A DNA stretch of 64,000 bases from Pseudomonas baetica (GTDB lineage: Bacteria; Pseudomonadota; Gammaproteobacteria; Pseudomonadales; Pseudomonadaceae). Location: the NCBI RefSeq assembly GCF_019733355.1, contig NZ_JAIHLQ010000006.1, forward strand, positions 154,489 to 218,488. The letters run 5' to 3'. How positions within the stretch are numbered: the stretch's first letter is position 1; every line of letters begins with the position of its first letter. Positions 42,876 to 52,027 of the stretch are shown here, piece after piece. The position numbers and the translations under genes were made by a program. Below the pieces are notes generated by a model that saw nothing but the letters and a program-made list of their open reading frames with translations, was not told the origin of the DNA and searched no databases.

Positions 42876-43250
42876 GGTTGGAACCTCGGCATCGACAATA
42901 ATTGATTCTAGCCAGAGCTTGAATAGTCTCTACGAGGATCGGGCATATTTCGCAGCGCCTATCCTTTGGAGAAGCGGTGTTCAGGTGTTTGTTGGTAGCT
43001 TCGGAGTATGCTTTGGGGTCAGTAAGGTGTGTTGGCTAGACGCTTACTACGCTTCCGCAAATCACCTTTGTTTACGTTCACCCCCGCTGAACCCTGGATG
43101 ATAGCAGCATCTCATGCTCACTGGATTGTTTGCGACGTCAAAGGGCCCGTGCCGTACTCACTGGGCTTGTGTCTCGTAACCAAAACGATCTAAAACGTTA
43201 GCGCACGACCACAAGCATAAGTACATCCTGCGATGGTCCCCGCTAAATTC
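42876..43250. other. No gene seen
   Basis: This stretch runs from the lysE start to the first inverted repeat of the CoiA cassette. Short frames have no start signals or motifs. Confidence 0.5.
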
Positions 43251-43269
43251 AGAGAATTAAAACTGTCGC
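43251..43269 (-). repeat. 19-bp inverted repeat, left of the CoiA cassette
   Basis: Perfect inverted copy of the repeats at 44636-44654 and 44748-44766 (19 of 19 bases). Confidence 0.9.
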
Positions 43270-43428
43270 AGGGTATAAAAATCTGTCGCAGGCTGGTCGC
43301 CGTTGTGACGGGTCGCTGCCAAATAAGTATTCTCCAGGCGTCGTACCTGACAGACGTTTCAGATTACTAAAGATCAAATACTGACTCTGTTGTGAATCTG
43401 AACTGCGTCTTTGGAAAAGGAGGTTGCC

Positions 43429-44598
43429 TTGGCTTGCGTGGGTTTAGTGAACGGCTGTCGTACTGTGGCCTCAGTGCTTAGCGATGAAGATTGGAAGAAA
43501 GTAGTGAAAATATCGAAAGGCCGCCAGGTGCTCATGCCGGATACGAAACTTCCGGCACAGGCCAAAACCCTCAGACGGGATGGAGGCATCACCAGGTACT
43601 TTTCCCATTTTCCTGGAGAGAGCCCTGAGGGCTACTCCAGCACTGAAAGCCCAGACCATATCGCCATGAAGGTGGCCATTTACAAGAAGCTGGTTGCTCT
43701 AGGCATTCAAGCCGAGCTTGAAGACGGCGTAGACGATTGGCGGGCTGACATTCTGGTTGGCGACTCGGCCTTTGCTCCGCGCCTAGCAATAGAAGTGCAG
43801 ATTTCGCCTCAGTCTGCGCAGCGGACATATGAGCGCACTGAACAACGCAATCGCTCTGGTGTTCCGACTCTTTGGATATTCGGCAGTATCGGCCTGACGG
43901 GCGTTATCAACGAGGATCTAGCACGAACAAACCCCGTGTTCGTCGCAAAAACACCACTGGATGCAGCCGATATAGCGAGTGCAGTGTGTCGTGGCCAAGC
44001 ATTCTACGATGACTTGTCGCACTACCAGCAAACGCCAGCAAGACCAGTTGCGCTGCTCATAAACTGTGCATGCGGAGACAGATGGCTCTACCCGTTCGGC
44101 TGTGTTTTGCTTCTCAACAGAATCTCCGGTGAAACTGCCCCAATGTTCATTAGTTGCTTTAGGACAAGCAGGGTGGGAAAGGGGCTTCTACCTACAGCTA
44201 GAATGAGGGCGGTGGAAAGATATTTTGACCTGGGCATGTCTGCCGTGAAAGTTAGCGCCGAAAAATATGGCGTTGGGTTTGGACGGCCATCTGAGGTCTG
44301 GCATCGTTACGGGCGCTTTGGAAACTCAAAATCAGGCATTCGGGTATGGGAGCGAAGCTATAGCTGCCCGACCTGCACCAGCACGCCTGAACCGCTGACG
44401 CGGGGCTTACCAAAGAATGTAGCCCTGTCGATGTGCCCGGTCCCCGTCGCCACTACCGTCGATGCGCGTTCTGTTCTTAGCGTCACACCGAGTTGGAGAA
44501 TGAGCAGAAAGGACGGCTGGGTTGAGTCTGTAATGTGTGAACGTAGATGGAAGGATGAATTCATCTACCCGCTCAGGTCGGCAATTGCGCAGGCGTGA
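43429..44598 (+). CDS. CoiA-like PD-(D/E)xK nuclease family protein
   Basis: I choose TTG 43429 because GGAGG lies five bases upstream; an upstream TTG at 43411 lies before that site. 389 residues. SPDHIAMKVAIYKKL is followed by WRADILVGDSAFAPRLAIEV plus QIS, giving the H-K, D and E-x-Q positions of the CoiA nuclease core. The second half has cysteine pairs (NCACGDRWLYPFGC; SYSCPTCTSTPEP) that may bind zinc. CoiA-type proteins occur in competence and also in defence islands. Here it is the sole gene of a repeat-bracketed cassette. Confidence 0.75.
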   Translation: MACVGLVNGCRTVASVLSDEDWKKVVKISKGRQVLMPDTKLPAQAKTLRRDGGITRYFSHFPGESPEGYSSTESPDHIAMKVAIYKKLVALGIQAELEDGVDDWRADILVGDSAFAPRLAIEVQISPQSAQRTYERTEQRNRSGVPTLWIFGSIGLTGVINEDLARTNPVFVAKTPLDAADIASAVCRGQAFYDDLSHYQQTPARPVALLINCACGDRWLYPFGCVLLLNRISGETAPMFISCFRTSRVGKGLLPTARMRAVERYFDLGMSAVKVSAEKYGVGFGRPSEVWHRYGRFGNSKSGIRVWERSYSCPTCTSTPEPLTRGLPKNVALSMCPVPVATTVDARSVLSVTPSWRMSRKDGWVESVMCERRWKDEFIYPLRSAIAQA

Positions 44599-44635
44599 CT
44601 CGCTGAACAGTTGCAACATGCCTAATCGGGTGGTC

Positions 44636-44654
44636 GCGACAGTTTTAATTCTCT
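44636..44654 (+). repeat. 19-bp repeat, right side, copy 1
   Basis: GCGACAGTTTTAATTCTCT, an exact inverted match of 43251-43269 and direct match of 44748-44766. A partial copy GCGACAGTTTT is at 44689-44699. Confidence 0.9.
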
Positions 44655-44747
44655 AGGCCTCCGCTCCACAGCAGAGACTTGAGGGTTTGCGACAGTTTTG
44701 CGTTTCCTCCAGAGTTGGCTTGAAGCCCCAGAAAGCCGGGCTTCGCA

Positions 44748-44766
44748 GCGACAGTTTTAATTCTCT
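44748..44766 (+). repeat. 19-bp repeat, right side, copy 2
   Basis: Second exact copy, 112 bp after copy 1. It is the last one before the small gene of the recombinase operon. Confidence 0.9.
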
Positions 44767-44951
44767 AAATCCACCGCGACTGTCGTGATGATCCGCCTCG
44801 ACGATACTCCAGGTGTCGTCTCGTCCCCCTGGTCAGTCAGCAAGGTCAGCCAAAGCGGACGCTCGTTGAGCATAGCCTCACAACACGCTCATTGAGTATC
44901 GCCCCTAGCCTTGCGGCTAGTTGCGGATCGTGTACCCCCACGACTGCCATC

Positions 44952-45398
44952 TCAAAGCTTTCTGGGCCCGCGTGGATCCAACGATAGTATGTTGGACGCA
45001 GGTAACTGTCGTTCAAGCTCAGCAATACGGTCATACAGCTCTATGATTTTCGCATCCGCCTCGCTCAATAAACTTGCTAGCTGGTCGCGCTGTCGGGCAA
45101 CCTGCTCAATCCGATCTCGCAAGGCGCGGCTTTTCTGACGGGCAAGATGATTTATCTGGTTCAACGAACGAGGTCGCTCCTCCGCATGTTGTTCGATGTA
45201 GGTTTTTATCTCTGCGATGAGACTCGGGAAACGTGATTTCTTAAGTGCCGACGGATCGCTCCCGGCCTCTTTGGCCACGTTGTTTTGAGTAACCGGTGTC
45301 CCCTTCGTTAGAAGCTGCGGCTTATTGAGTTTCAAGCGCTCAAAAGCCTCGCGATATTGATCGGCCGCGCTGCGACGCGCCGTGAGTTCAACGTCCAT
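44952..45398 (-). CDS. Small fourth protein of recombinase operon 1 (VPA1267/TnpC-like)
   Basis: 148 residues, basic and helical. The N-terminal half has an HTH-like segment (TPVTQNNVAKEAGSDPSALK), and the C-terminal half is a coiled coil (RIEQVARQRDQLASLLSEAD, KIIELYDRIAELERQL). Tn554 TnpC and the small protein encoded with gamma-mobile-trio recombinases have this layout. The ATG at 45398 has GGGGGAG three bases upstream and overlaps the previous stop by 11 bp. It probably binds DNA with the recombinases and may set orientation or efficiency. Confidence 0.65.
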   Translation of the reverse strand: MDVELTARRSAADQYREAFERLKLNKPQLLTKGTPVTQNNVAKEAGSDPSALKKSRFPSLIAEIKTYIEQHAEERPRSLNQINHLARQKSRALRDRIEQVARQRDQLASLLSEADAKIIELYDRIAELERQLPASNILSLDPRGPRKL

Positions 45399-47409
45399 TT
45401 GCTCCCCCTATGACTCGCCGGAAGCTCTCTACGCTTCGTTGTTGAGCGATTAAGGACTCCATTAGCGGACTTCCGTACTGAGCATTAACAAGCCGCTCTT
45501 TGAGGACATGTTCAAGATCATCGACTGCGTCCAATCGTTCTGAGTCATACAGCACATCAGGGCAAGGTTTTTCATCCTCCGAATCACCGCCCCCGCAATG
45601 AGCAATGTTGTCGACTCCTCCGTACGGACAAGGCTTGCGACTCGAGCAAACGCCAAGAAGGATTTGGCGACATGCTGCGGCACCCTTCTTCGCCAAACCG
45701 ATCATCTTCTTTGCATCCTCTGGCGTGATCAGCCGAACGATCTCAGCCTTACGTTTATCTCCATGGGGACTTACAAAACGCTCACTCGTAAGCTGCTGTA
45801 ACTCTCTACCAAGCGTCTCGTACATCGTGCGAACGTACAGCGTGTGAGCCTTATCCTCTAGACGCATCTGCGAGTGATTTTGTCCGTAGTAAAGGCTCAT
45901 CGCTCGGGTGACGTGCTTGAGTTGGTACTGAAGCGAGGCATCGCTTACGAGCCCGGAAGCTTGCATGTTTACTGCACCAGTTCTACGCAACTGATGCCAT
46001 GCTAACGGCCATACCGCGCCCACTTGATAGTCCTCCGGCAATGTAGGAGTAGCTAGCCGGGCCAATTTCAAATCCTCACTCGTGATACGCAAACGCTCCA
46101 AGTCAAACACCTTGCCGTAGTGGCTCAAAAGGTCGGAATATGACGGAATACTTGGTCTCAGTGAGTGATCATTTTTCTTGCTCGATGGGGCCCACGGTTC
46201 GTAAGAAAACGAGGTTAAAAAACGCCCCGTGAGCCCGCTCGCAGCTACATGAGGTGCGTATAATGACCGAAACAGAGAAATGACCTCCATCGCCCTCACT
46301 GCGACCTTTACAGATGGGGATGTGACCCACAGGGCGTCGCTATCGGCCTGCGTTTTCGTCGTCTGTCCACGTAACAAAAAAATGTCGCCGAAATTCTTGT
46401 CGTGCTCGACCTCAAGGCATCCCGCTCGAAGATTCCAAGCTTCCTCGACTCGCATGAGGCTGAAGTTAAGGATGTAAGCTAAACCTGCGCTATTGACCAG
46501 TTTCAGATAGCTAGTCAGCGTTCTTACTTGCAATTCACCACTGCGCCCCACCCAACGTTCAAGTAGCTCAAAAATGCCGAAGCGTTTCGCGGTATCTGCA
46601 AACGCTCCGAGAAAACGAAGCCCCGTTTTAGCGCCTGATAAATGCATCTTATGGCCGCAAAAAGGTTGTGCGTTTGCGCACGCCACTCTTTTTGAAACTC
46701 TATGATTATGTTCGTAAGCCTCAATGCTGAACCGGTAACAAGCTTCAACTTGTTGTTGATGGGATAGGAAGTCATCAAGACACTCTCGCAGCCTGGTGAC
46801 TTGGTAGTGCCAAATACGTGGAGGAATGTACGGTGTTTGAGCTGTTTGGTGGGGTGGAAACAGCGCAGCCAGACGGGTTAGCGAGCCCGAATCCAGCAAA
46901 GTAAACCCTACGGCGCTGCGAGACGCGTATAGCTCATGCATTAACGACAGAAACTCAGTCTTTCTTGAGGCATGAAGAAAGGCAGGGATTTCCTCGCATA
47001 CGCGTGGAAAGCGGCTCAATTCGCTGGCCAGTATTCCTGCCTCTTCACACAAAACAAACAACCGCCGCATCTGATCGAACCGCGTCTTTAGAGATCGATA
47101 GCCGCGAGCGCCGTACGGCCCGTATAGCCACCAGCCTGTGATGATACGAAGCAGATCAGCGTTCGCCGAGCTAATGGGCGCCGCGACTTTTGTGGCGGGG
47201 CCATCCCCGAAATTTAGCGTTAACGCCTTCTTGGCCCATGGGTCAAGCCTCCAAACTGGGTCGCCCCAACGGCTTACTACTTTGCCCTGTGCATCAATTA
47301 CGACAGGCCAATCAGGTGGCGGAGGCCAGCTCTCAGGACGGTAATTTGGCGCTCCGGGAACGGCGAGAGGCGACTCAATAGAAAGCCCTAACGTCGTGAG
47401 GATATTCAT
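45388..47409 (-). CDS. Tyrosine recombinase C of trio 1
   Basis: The start at ATG 47409 overlaps the previous stop as ATGA, giving 673 residues. Catalytic residues look intact: NFSLMRVEEAWNLRAG (Arg I), AWHQLRRTGAVNM (HxxR), LKHVTRAMSLYYGQ (His/Tyr). A Cys-rich segment follows (CRQILLGVCSSRKPCPYGG), as in the other large members. In my recollection the gamma-mobile-trio systems have large integrases of this kind, but I cannot verify identity. It presumably excises and integrates element 1. Confidence 0.8.
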   Translation of the reverse strand: MNILTTLGLSIESPLAVPGAPNYRPESWPPPPDWPVVIDAQGKVVSRWGDPVWRLDPWAKKALTLNFGDGPATKVAAPISSANADLLRIITGWWLYGPYGARGYRSLKTRFDQMRRLFVLCEEAGILASELSRFPRVCEEIPAFLHASRKTEFLSLMHELYASRSAVGFTLLDSGSLTRLAALFPPHQTAQTPYIPPRIWHYQVTRLRECLDDFLSHQQQVEACYRFSIEAYEHNHRVSKRVACANAQPFCGHKMHLSGAKTGLRFLGAFADTAKRFGIFELLERWVGRSGELQVRTLTSYLKLVNSAGLAYILNFSLMRVEEAWNLRAGCLEVEHDKNFGDIFLLRGQTTKTQADSDALWVTSPSVKVAVRAMEVISLFRSLYAPHVAASGLTGRFLTSFSYEPWAPSSKKNDHSLRPSIPSYSDLLSHYGKVFDLERLRITSEDLKLARLATPTLPEDYQVGAVWPLAWHQLRRTGAVNMQASGLVSDASLQYQLKHVTRAMSLYYGQNHSQMRLEDKAHTLYVRTMYETLGRELQQLTSERFVSPHGDKRKAEIVRLITPEDAKKMIGLAKKGAAACRQILLGVCSSRKPCPYGGVDNIAHCGGGDSEDEKPCPDVLYDSERLDAVDDLEHVLKERLVNAQYGSPLMESLIAQQRSVESFRRVIGGANGR

Positions 47410-49142
47410 AAGGAAGGTCCCGCTGTAACTTCCGCCAGCCGAATAAATCCGTCCCAAGCTGGGTGATAACTCTCCTCAGCTATGCGAGCCAGTGCCTCCT
47501 CAACCCAAAGCCGACGCACCTCGCTACTTTCTTGAAAGAACCGCAGCTTCGCACTCAGACGCTCAATCGCAAGCATTGCAGGATGGTCAGCCTCCTCAGA
47601 TCTATCCGTGGAAGCTGGACGATATCTAGTTAGCTCCAAGCTCTTGAGCACGCGCAAACTACTTAGCGACCAGACGTGATCTTCGCTTTCAATATCCCGA
47701 TGATTGACGCAGAAGAGGCAACCAGCAGCGTTGATACAATCGGGATCAGGTGCATTCGTCGGAGCATCTACGACCGATTCTGGCAAGGACGTCGCACAAG
47801 CACCTGGAGCAGGTGAGCAAATGACGGGATCTGATTGCCGGTGAAATCGAGTAATTTCAATCATCGCAATTTGCGGATTGGGCTCAGCGTACACACGGAT
47901 CAACGTTTCAGCTGTGTGCTGTGCGATTTCCGCGACCAGTTCAGGGCGTTGCGATTCACGTAACAACCAGTTAATACGAGCACCCCGTAGCTTACGTGGT
48001 CGAACGAATCGAATATTGGAATCGGTACAGAGGCGCACTAGAGCTGTGAACTGAGGAGCTTCTACAACGAGACGTCCCCCAAGACGGACGAGAGGAAAAA
48101 GAAGCCCCTCTAGGTCGTCCGGAAACCACGTGTTTCGCCACTCAATGTAGCGTTCAAACCACTCCTTGTAGCTTGAGAAAACTTCAAATAGCACTTCGCC
48201 CTGACGACGCTTTTTGTAAGACCTGACTTGGTAACCATCAAGGTGACTCGTATAGTGGTATTGGTCGATCCGAAGTTGATGCGCCTGCGACAAATTCATG
48301 CCGGTTTGCGCGATGAACATAAGCATCTCGGCTTCGATTCTCAGATTTACTGCCGGGTATCGAGTCTCGATTGAAACGTCAGAGTCCCGGAATTCTCGGT
48401 GTCGAAGGATGGCCGCAATCTGGAATTTGGTTTGAGGTCGAACCCGTCGTGACGCTTCTTTCTCTGTATCGCGAAGGCCGCACCAGATAGGTAGCGTTGT
48501 ACCCGATCTCAATGCCACTTGGATGGGGAGTGGTCCCGCCACAGCCTCATAAGTGAGTGACGTACAGAGGTCGGCAATTAACTGCCCGAAAGAAAAGCTC
48601 TCTTCCACACTTTGCTTATCAGCGCTCCCATTTCTAACCCGTCCGTTGCCTCTGGGTTTGCGAATTCGTGTGCTGTACAAAAGTGTCGAGCTTCGGCCTA
48701 GCACTCGATCAAGCATCGTCGCTGTCAAACTTGCAGTGTCGTATAACGATCCGGCAGTTAAATATCCTTCCACACGGTGACGGTGTAAAAGATGCTCTGC
48801 CCACCCCAGGTAAGCTTGCGCAACCTTGTCAATGCTCAACTGGCGTCCGGATTGATCCGCCCACCGAAAAAACTGCCGCAACGAACCGATCTTGTTATTC
48901 GCCGAAAAGCGGCTCCCCCCGCCTACAAGGTCGTCGGCCAAACACTCGTGGAGCTCCTTTACAAGCTCTACCCGTTCCAGCAAAGGATCCCCTAAAACAC
49001 CTGATGTGATTTCATTGCGTACAGTCTTCACTTTTGCCTTTGCACCACCGCTGTATAAAAATGGGGTCAGATCCCAAGGCGTCTCGTTCTTCGCGTACTC
49101 AAGCATTGGAAACGTTAGGTCTGAAGACGTCCGATTATTCAT
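47406..49142 (-). CDS. Tyrosine recombinase-like protein B of trio 1 (degenerate active site)
   Basis: The start at ATG 49142 overlaps the first recombinase by 8 bp, giving 578 residues. The fold motifs are present, but Arg I is replaced: FIAQTGMNLSQAHQLRI has Asn where TG-R is expected. The HxxR box reads RPRKLRGARINWLL. The last box, IAQHTAETLIRVYAEP, keeps His and Tyr. A zinc-like CINAAGCLFCVNHRD motif follows. It may act as a structural partner rather than an active recombinase. Confidence 0.75.
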   Translation of the reverse strand: MNNRTSSDLTFPMLEYAKNETPWDLTPFLYSGGAKAKVKTVRNEITSGVLGDPLLERVELVKELHECLADDLVGGGSRFSANNKIGSLRQFFRWADQSGRQLSIDKVAQAYLGWAEHLLHRHRVEGYLTAGSLYDTASLTATMLDRVLGRSSTLLYSTRIRKPRGNGRVRNGSADKQSVEESFSFGQLIADLCTSLTYEAVAGPLPIQVALRSGTTLPIWCGLRDTEKEASRRVRPQTKFQIAAILRHREFRDSDVSIETRYPAVNLRIEAEMLMFIAQTGMNLSQAHQLRIDQYHYTSHLDGYQVRSYKKRRQGEVLFEVFSSYKEWFERYIEWRNTWFPDDLEGLLFPLVRLGGRLVVEAPQFTALVRLCTDSNIRFVRPRKLRGARINWLLRESQRPELVAEIAQHTAETLIRVYAEPNPQIAMIEITRFHRQSDPVICSPAPGACATSLPESVVDAPTNAPDPDCINAAGCLFCVNHRDIESEDHVWSLSSLRVLKSLELTRYRPASTDRSEEADHPAMLAIERLSAKLRFFQESSEVRRLWVEEALARIAEESYHPAWDGFIRLAEVTAGPSL

Positions 49143-50427
49143 TGCTCGCTCCGTGCCTGGAAGAAATCCCTGTAAACGCAGCCATGAAGCTGTTCGCAAT
49201 GGCCTGCTTAGCGGGTGTGGCTTGCACAAACTTGATGTATTTGAAGGTAGTAGCCTCCGAATTTCGACCGTGAAGCAATGCATTGCTAACAGTCGCAATC
49301 ACTATCGCCACATCATCGCAATTTGCTAAAGCCAGCTTGGCTAGCTCAGTTCCAAAGGTGCACCGGGACTGATGGAAGCGAAATGTCCTGAGTACCTTAA
49401 CGCCAGCTGTGATGCCTGCTTTTCTAAGCGATGACATCTCAACGTTTATGGCCGAAGACTGATCGCTGCTGCGCCGTCCGAAGGTATTACCGAAACGAGT
49501 CAAGAAAACTAGGTCTCGATTCTCATCGGCAGCAGATGCCTCGCGACTTAACCTGCGGAGCCCCTTGGAATATTCCAAAACTTCTGAACACAAAGCTTCG
49601 GGAATCCATACCTGGCCAGTTACTCCAAATTTGGTATGCACGGGCGGGGACGCACCTGGCCCCACAAATATCCTAAGCAGGCCTTTAGCGGACGGATCAG
49701 GTATCGCACGTTCCAACGCGCCGATACGAAGGTCACAGATTGTTCCCAGTCGCATACCCGTGAAAAAGCCTAGAGCTAGCATCAGGTACAGCTCAGGCGA
49801 GGCATTACGTTTTGCAAAATCGAGAATGACGTCGCGGTCAGATGAGGTGACAGGAAGCAACCCGCCTTCCAAAGTGATCCCGATGCGTTTCCGGTTGGGA
49901 ATCCCCAGATCGGTAGTAGTGCCAGCGAAGGTTCGTTCAAAACCAACCTGGTCAAAGTATTTGATGAAAAAGCGCTTGTCTTTCCATAGTGGCAACAGCG
50001 GAGATAGAAGCCCACGCTTCCTGACCCACCTATAGAAACTGATGCAGTTGCGCATGTACTCGGAGGCCGTTGCTGGGCTGATATGACCAGCATCTCGCGC
50101 CTTAATAAGCGCCCCACGGTACTGAACGAGACACCGATCAGCTTTTCGAGACGGGAACTCAAACCACTCAAGTCTGCGGCTCTCCAAAAACTTCGCGTAG
50201 TTCAGCAGTCCATTAACGTTGCTGGAAACGGTCTTTAGGATTGCTTCCCCATTGGTGACACGCTCCATAGCCCAGAGGTTCGCCTCTCTCCAGGGCAAGC
50301 CGTTTACCCAGAAAATTTGTGGTAGCCCTTCGATTACTACCCGGGAGCTATTCGACGAGTAGGTAATCAGGCGGTCTTTGACAGAAAGGTCATGCGGACT
50401 GAAGTGGATGTGCTCAACGGTAGCCAA
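49135..50427 (-). CDS. Tyrosine recombinase A of trio 1
   Basis: 430 residues from TTG 50427, the start closest to the junction (a later start is possible). The catalytic set is complete: ALGFFTGMRLGTICDLRIG (Arg I), FRFHQSRCTFGTEL (HxxR), VSNALLHGRNSEATTFKYI (His/Tyr). It is the first gene of the operon, 83 bp from the umuC junction, where it would bind the element end. The next gene overlaps it by 8 bp. Confidence 0.88.
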   Translation of the reverse strand: MATVEHIHFSPHDLSVKDRLITYSSNSSRVVIEGLPQIFWVNGLPWREANLWAMERVTNGEAILKTVSSNVNGLLNYAKFLESRRLEWFEFPSRKADRCLVQYRGALIKARDAGHISPATASEYMRNCISFYRWVRKRGLLSPLLPLWKDKRFFIKYFDQVGFERTFAGTTTDLGIPNRKRIGITLEGGLLPVTSSDRDVILDFAKRNASPELYLMLALGFFTGMRLGTICDLRIGALERAIPDPSAKGLLRIFVGPGASPPVHTKFGVTGQVWIPEALCSEVLEYSKGLRRLSREASAADENRDLVFLTRFGNTFGRRSSDQSSAINVEMSSLRKAGITAGVKVLRTFRFHQSRCTFGTELAKLALANCDDVAIVIATVSNALLHGRNSEATTFKYIKFVQATPAKQAIANSFMAAFTGISSRHGASNE

Positions 50428-50454
50428 GGGATATCTCTGTAAGAAAAAGCGCCA

Positions 50455-50465
50455 ATGTCCATGGG
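50455..50465 (-). repeat. Subterminal repeat of element 1, right end
   Basis: ATGTCCATGGG on the plus strand, the inverted partner of 33455-33465. It lies 44 bp inside the junction. Confidence 0.35.
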
Positions 50466-50509
50466 AACCCTATCTAACTTTGGGCGTCCACAGTATGCAA
50501 CTTATTCTT

Positions 50510-50785
50510 ATCTATTGAGTAAACTTCCGCCCGCGGGACCATACTTTCAATGGTTTGCTGAACTCTTGAGCTGATGTCGCCGTACAAAGCGTAGTTGCTA
50601 GAAAATGCTACAACTCCGTTATCTCTCAAGAAGTCTTTGATCTTAAAGTAGGGGTCACCCATCCTAAGTCCTAGCGCTTTTGCTTCATCAGTGAGCGCAA
50701 TTATGCAACCGTCATTATTTGACAACGTTACTATTGGAGTGTTTCTTAAGTCTGGTCGAAATAGTCTTTCGCATGAGCAGTAAAA
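50510..50785 (-). pseudogene. umuC: umuC (rulB) middle fragment, 92 codons
   Basis: Reading from 50785: FYCSCERLFRPDLRNTPIV, then the LSNNDGCIIALTDEAKALGL block and GVVAFSSNYALYGDIS, ending at AEVYSID (50510). It begins inside the DCN-FY motif and ends inside the SIDE motif. Upstream is element 2 and downstream is element 1. The match to UmuC is unmistakable and the flanking breaks are sharp. Confidence 0.95.
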
Positions 50786-50790
50786 ACGGT

Positions 50791-50815
50791 TGTTCTGGGG
50801 CTTGCGAAGAGTTAG
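50791..50815 (+). repeat. Terminal inverted repeat of element 2, left
   Basis: TGTTCTGGGGCTTGCGAAGA followed by GTTAG. Matches the right end (58882-58907, reverse complement) at TTC-GGGGCTT and AGTTAG with one base of spacing difference. Confidence 0.7.
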
Positions 50816-50881
50816 GAGAAAAGTATCCTCGTGGCAACAGATTAGAAATCTTCAGTATTCAAGCCCGGTTGGAGGAAAGAG

Positions 50882-52027
50882 ATGGAGCTGCTTTGGGCCA
50901 CTGAGTCCTTAGTGATAGGAGGTCGTCCATATCCTGGATTCCCGATCTTGCTGTGGGACACCATGGATAGTTGCGTGCATGCGAACGAGTTTATGCGCGA
51001 CTACCTCCTCCGAGGGGCCATAGGATCTAAGAAGTCTTGGCCTAGCACCGGGCGTGCTCTATACGATTATTTCAGCTTCCTCCAAGCGCATGGACTCGAC
51101 TGGCGAGATGTAGATCGAGGTGAGGCAAAGAGCCTAGTCGTGGGCTACCGAGATTTCTGCTTGGTAGAGTGTCAGTTGGCACGTTCCACCACCCGCCAAA
51201 GGCTTCATTACGTATGCAAGTTCTACGAGTTTGCTCAACATCAGGGATGGGTAACCAAGCTACCGTTCAGACTTGAGGAGCGGAAAATAAATGGCGAGTC
51301 AGGTTTTCTAGCTCACGTTGCTGCCAATGGTGGAACAGCATTGGTGAATGACATCATGCCGGTGAAGCACCGAGTGCTGCCCAAATTTCTCAGCATGAAC
51401 GAGATTAAGGCGCTGCTGGCAGAAGCAGAGAATCCACATCACCGAATGATGATCCGGCTGGGTCTTCATACAGGGCTGAGGCGAGAAGAAATCGCGACTT
51501 TTCCCTTGTCCTACGTCTTCGATCCCGACAAGGCCGGCAAACCTGAGCGAAACATTCGGATTCATCTCGATCCACAAGATGGTAGCAGTATGCGCACCAA
51601 GAGGAGCAAGCCGCGTGACATTTACATCAGTCGGCGTTTCCTCCTGGAGCTCCATCGATACGCGGTGCAAGTTCGTGGTGAGCGGGCTTCGTTGAGTGAT
51701 ACCCAGCACAAACCATTGTTTCTGAATCAGCTTGGTGAGCCTTACGCCGATGATGGAAAGCGCATTGAACGCATTGTCCGTGATATTGGAAAACGAGCGA
51801 ACCTCAGAGTGCATCCGCACATGCTTCGTCACACCTATGCAACTCATACGCTACTCGCTCTTCAGCGCAATGGCCGAGAGGTTGAACCGCTCGTGTTTTT
51901 GCAGCGACAACTCGGCCACAGCTCCATCCAAACGACGATGATATACCTGCACCTGATCAATGAACTCGCTGACAATGCGGTACTGGCTTACGATGACGAG
52001 CTTGCAGATGGCATGGACGCATTTTAA
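50882..52027 (+). CDS. Tyrosine recombinase A of trio 2 (TnpA-like)
   Basis: 381 residues, near Tn554 TnpA (361). GGAGG lies six bases before ATG 50882. The catalytic residues are complete: LGLHTGLRREEIATFPL (Arg I), HPHMLRHTYATHTL (HxxR), QLGHSSIQTTMIYLHL (His/Tyr). The N-terminal half has the SAM-like DNA-binding domain (ALYDYFSFLQAHGLDW). It ends one base into the next start (TAATG). Confidence 0.93.
   Translation: MELLWATESLVIGGRPYPGFPILLWDTMDSCVHANEFMRDYLLRGAIGSKKSWPSTGRALYDYFSFLQAHGLDWRDVDRGEAKSLVVGYRDFCLVECQLARSTTRQRLHYVCKFYEFAQHQGWVTKLPFRLEERKINGESGFLAHVAANGGTALVNDIMPVKHRVLPKFLSMNEIKALLAEAENPHHRMMIRLGLHTGLRREEIATFPLSYVFDPDKAGKPERNIRIHLDPQDGSSMRTKRSKPRDIYISRRFLLELHRYAVQVRGERASLSDTQHKPLFLNQLGEPYADDGKRIERIVRDIGKRANLRVHPHMLRHTYATHTLLALQRNGREVEPLVFLQRQLGHSSIQTTMIYLHLINELADNAVLAYDDELADGMDAF

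Larger units (their letters stand above)
43251..44766. mobile_element. CoiA-like nuclease cassette bracketed by inverted repeats
   Basis: AGAGAATTAAAACTGTCGC at 43251-43269 is the exact reverse complement of GCGACAGTTTTAATTCTCT at 44636-44654 and again at 44748-44766. Shorter half copies lie at about 43280-43289 and 44689-44699. Multiple subterminal copies at each end are typical of IS21-family insertion sequences, but no istA/istB gene lies inside: only the CoiA-like gene. This could be a non-autonomous IS21-like transposon carrying a passenger. Confidence 0.6.
33437..50509. mobile_element. Element 1: 17.1-kb recombinase-trio element inserted in umuC
   Basis: Boundaries are set by umuC continuity: the frame reads TAC TCA ATA GAT at 50510-50521 (minus strand) and resumes at ATC GAT GAA CTA at 33428-33436. 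Uncertainty is about 6 bp each side. The recombinase operon starts 83 bp inside the 50.5-kb end and reads inward. Cargo, in order from the left: a helical protein, a toxin-antitoxin pair, a GAF kinase, SulP and a usp remnant, a VOC protein, a Tn3 fragment, an EamA exporter, an IS66 fragment, a LysE exporter, and a bracketed CoiA-like nuclease. The old transposon pieces suggest stepwise growth. Confidence 0.85.

Noticed and set aside
43251..44766. CRISPR-like array
   Set aside because: Only three full copies, in mixed orientation, with a gene between them.
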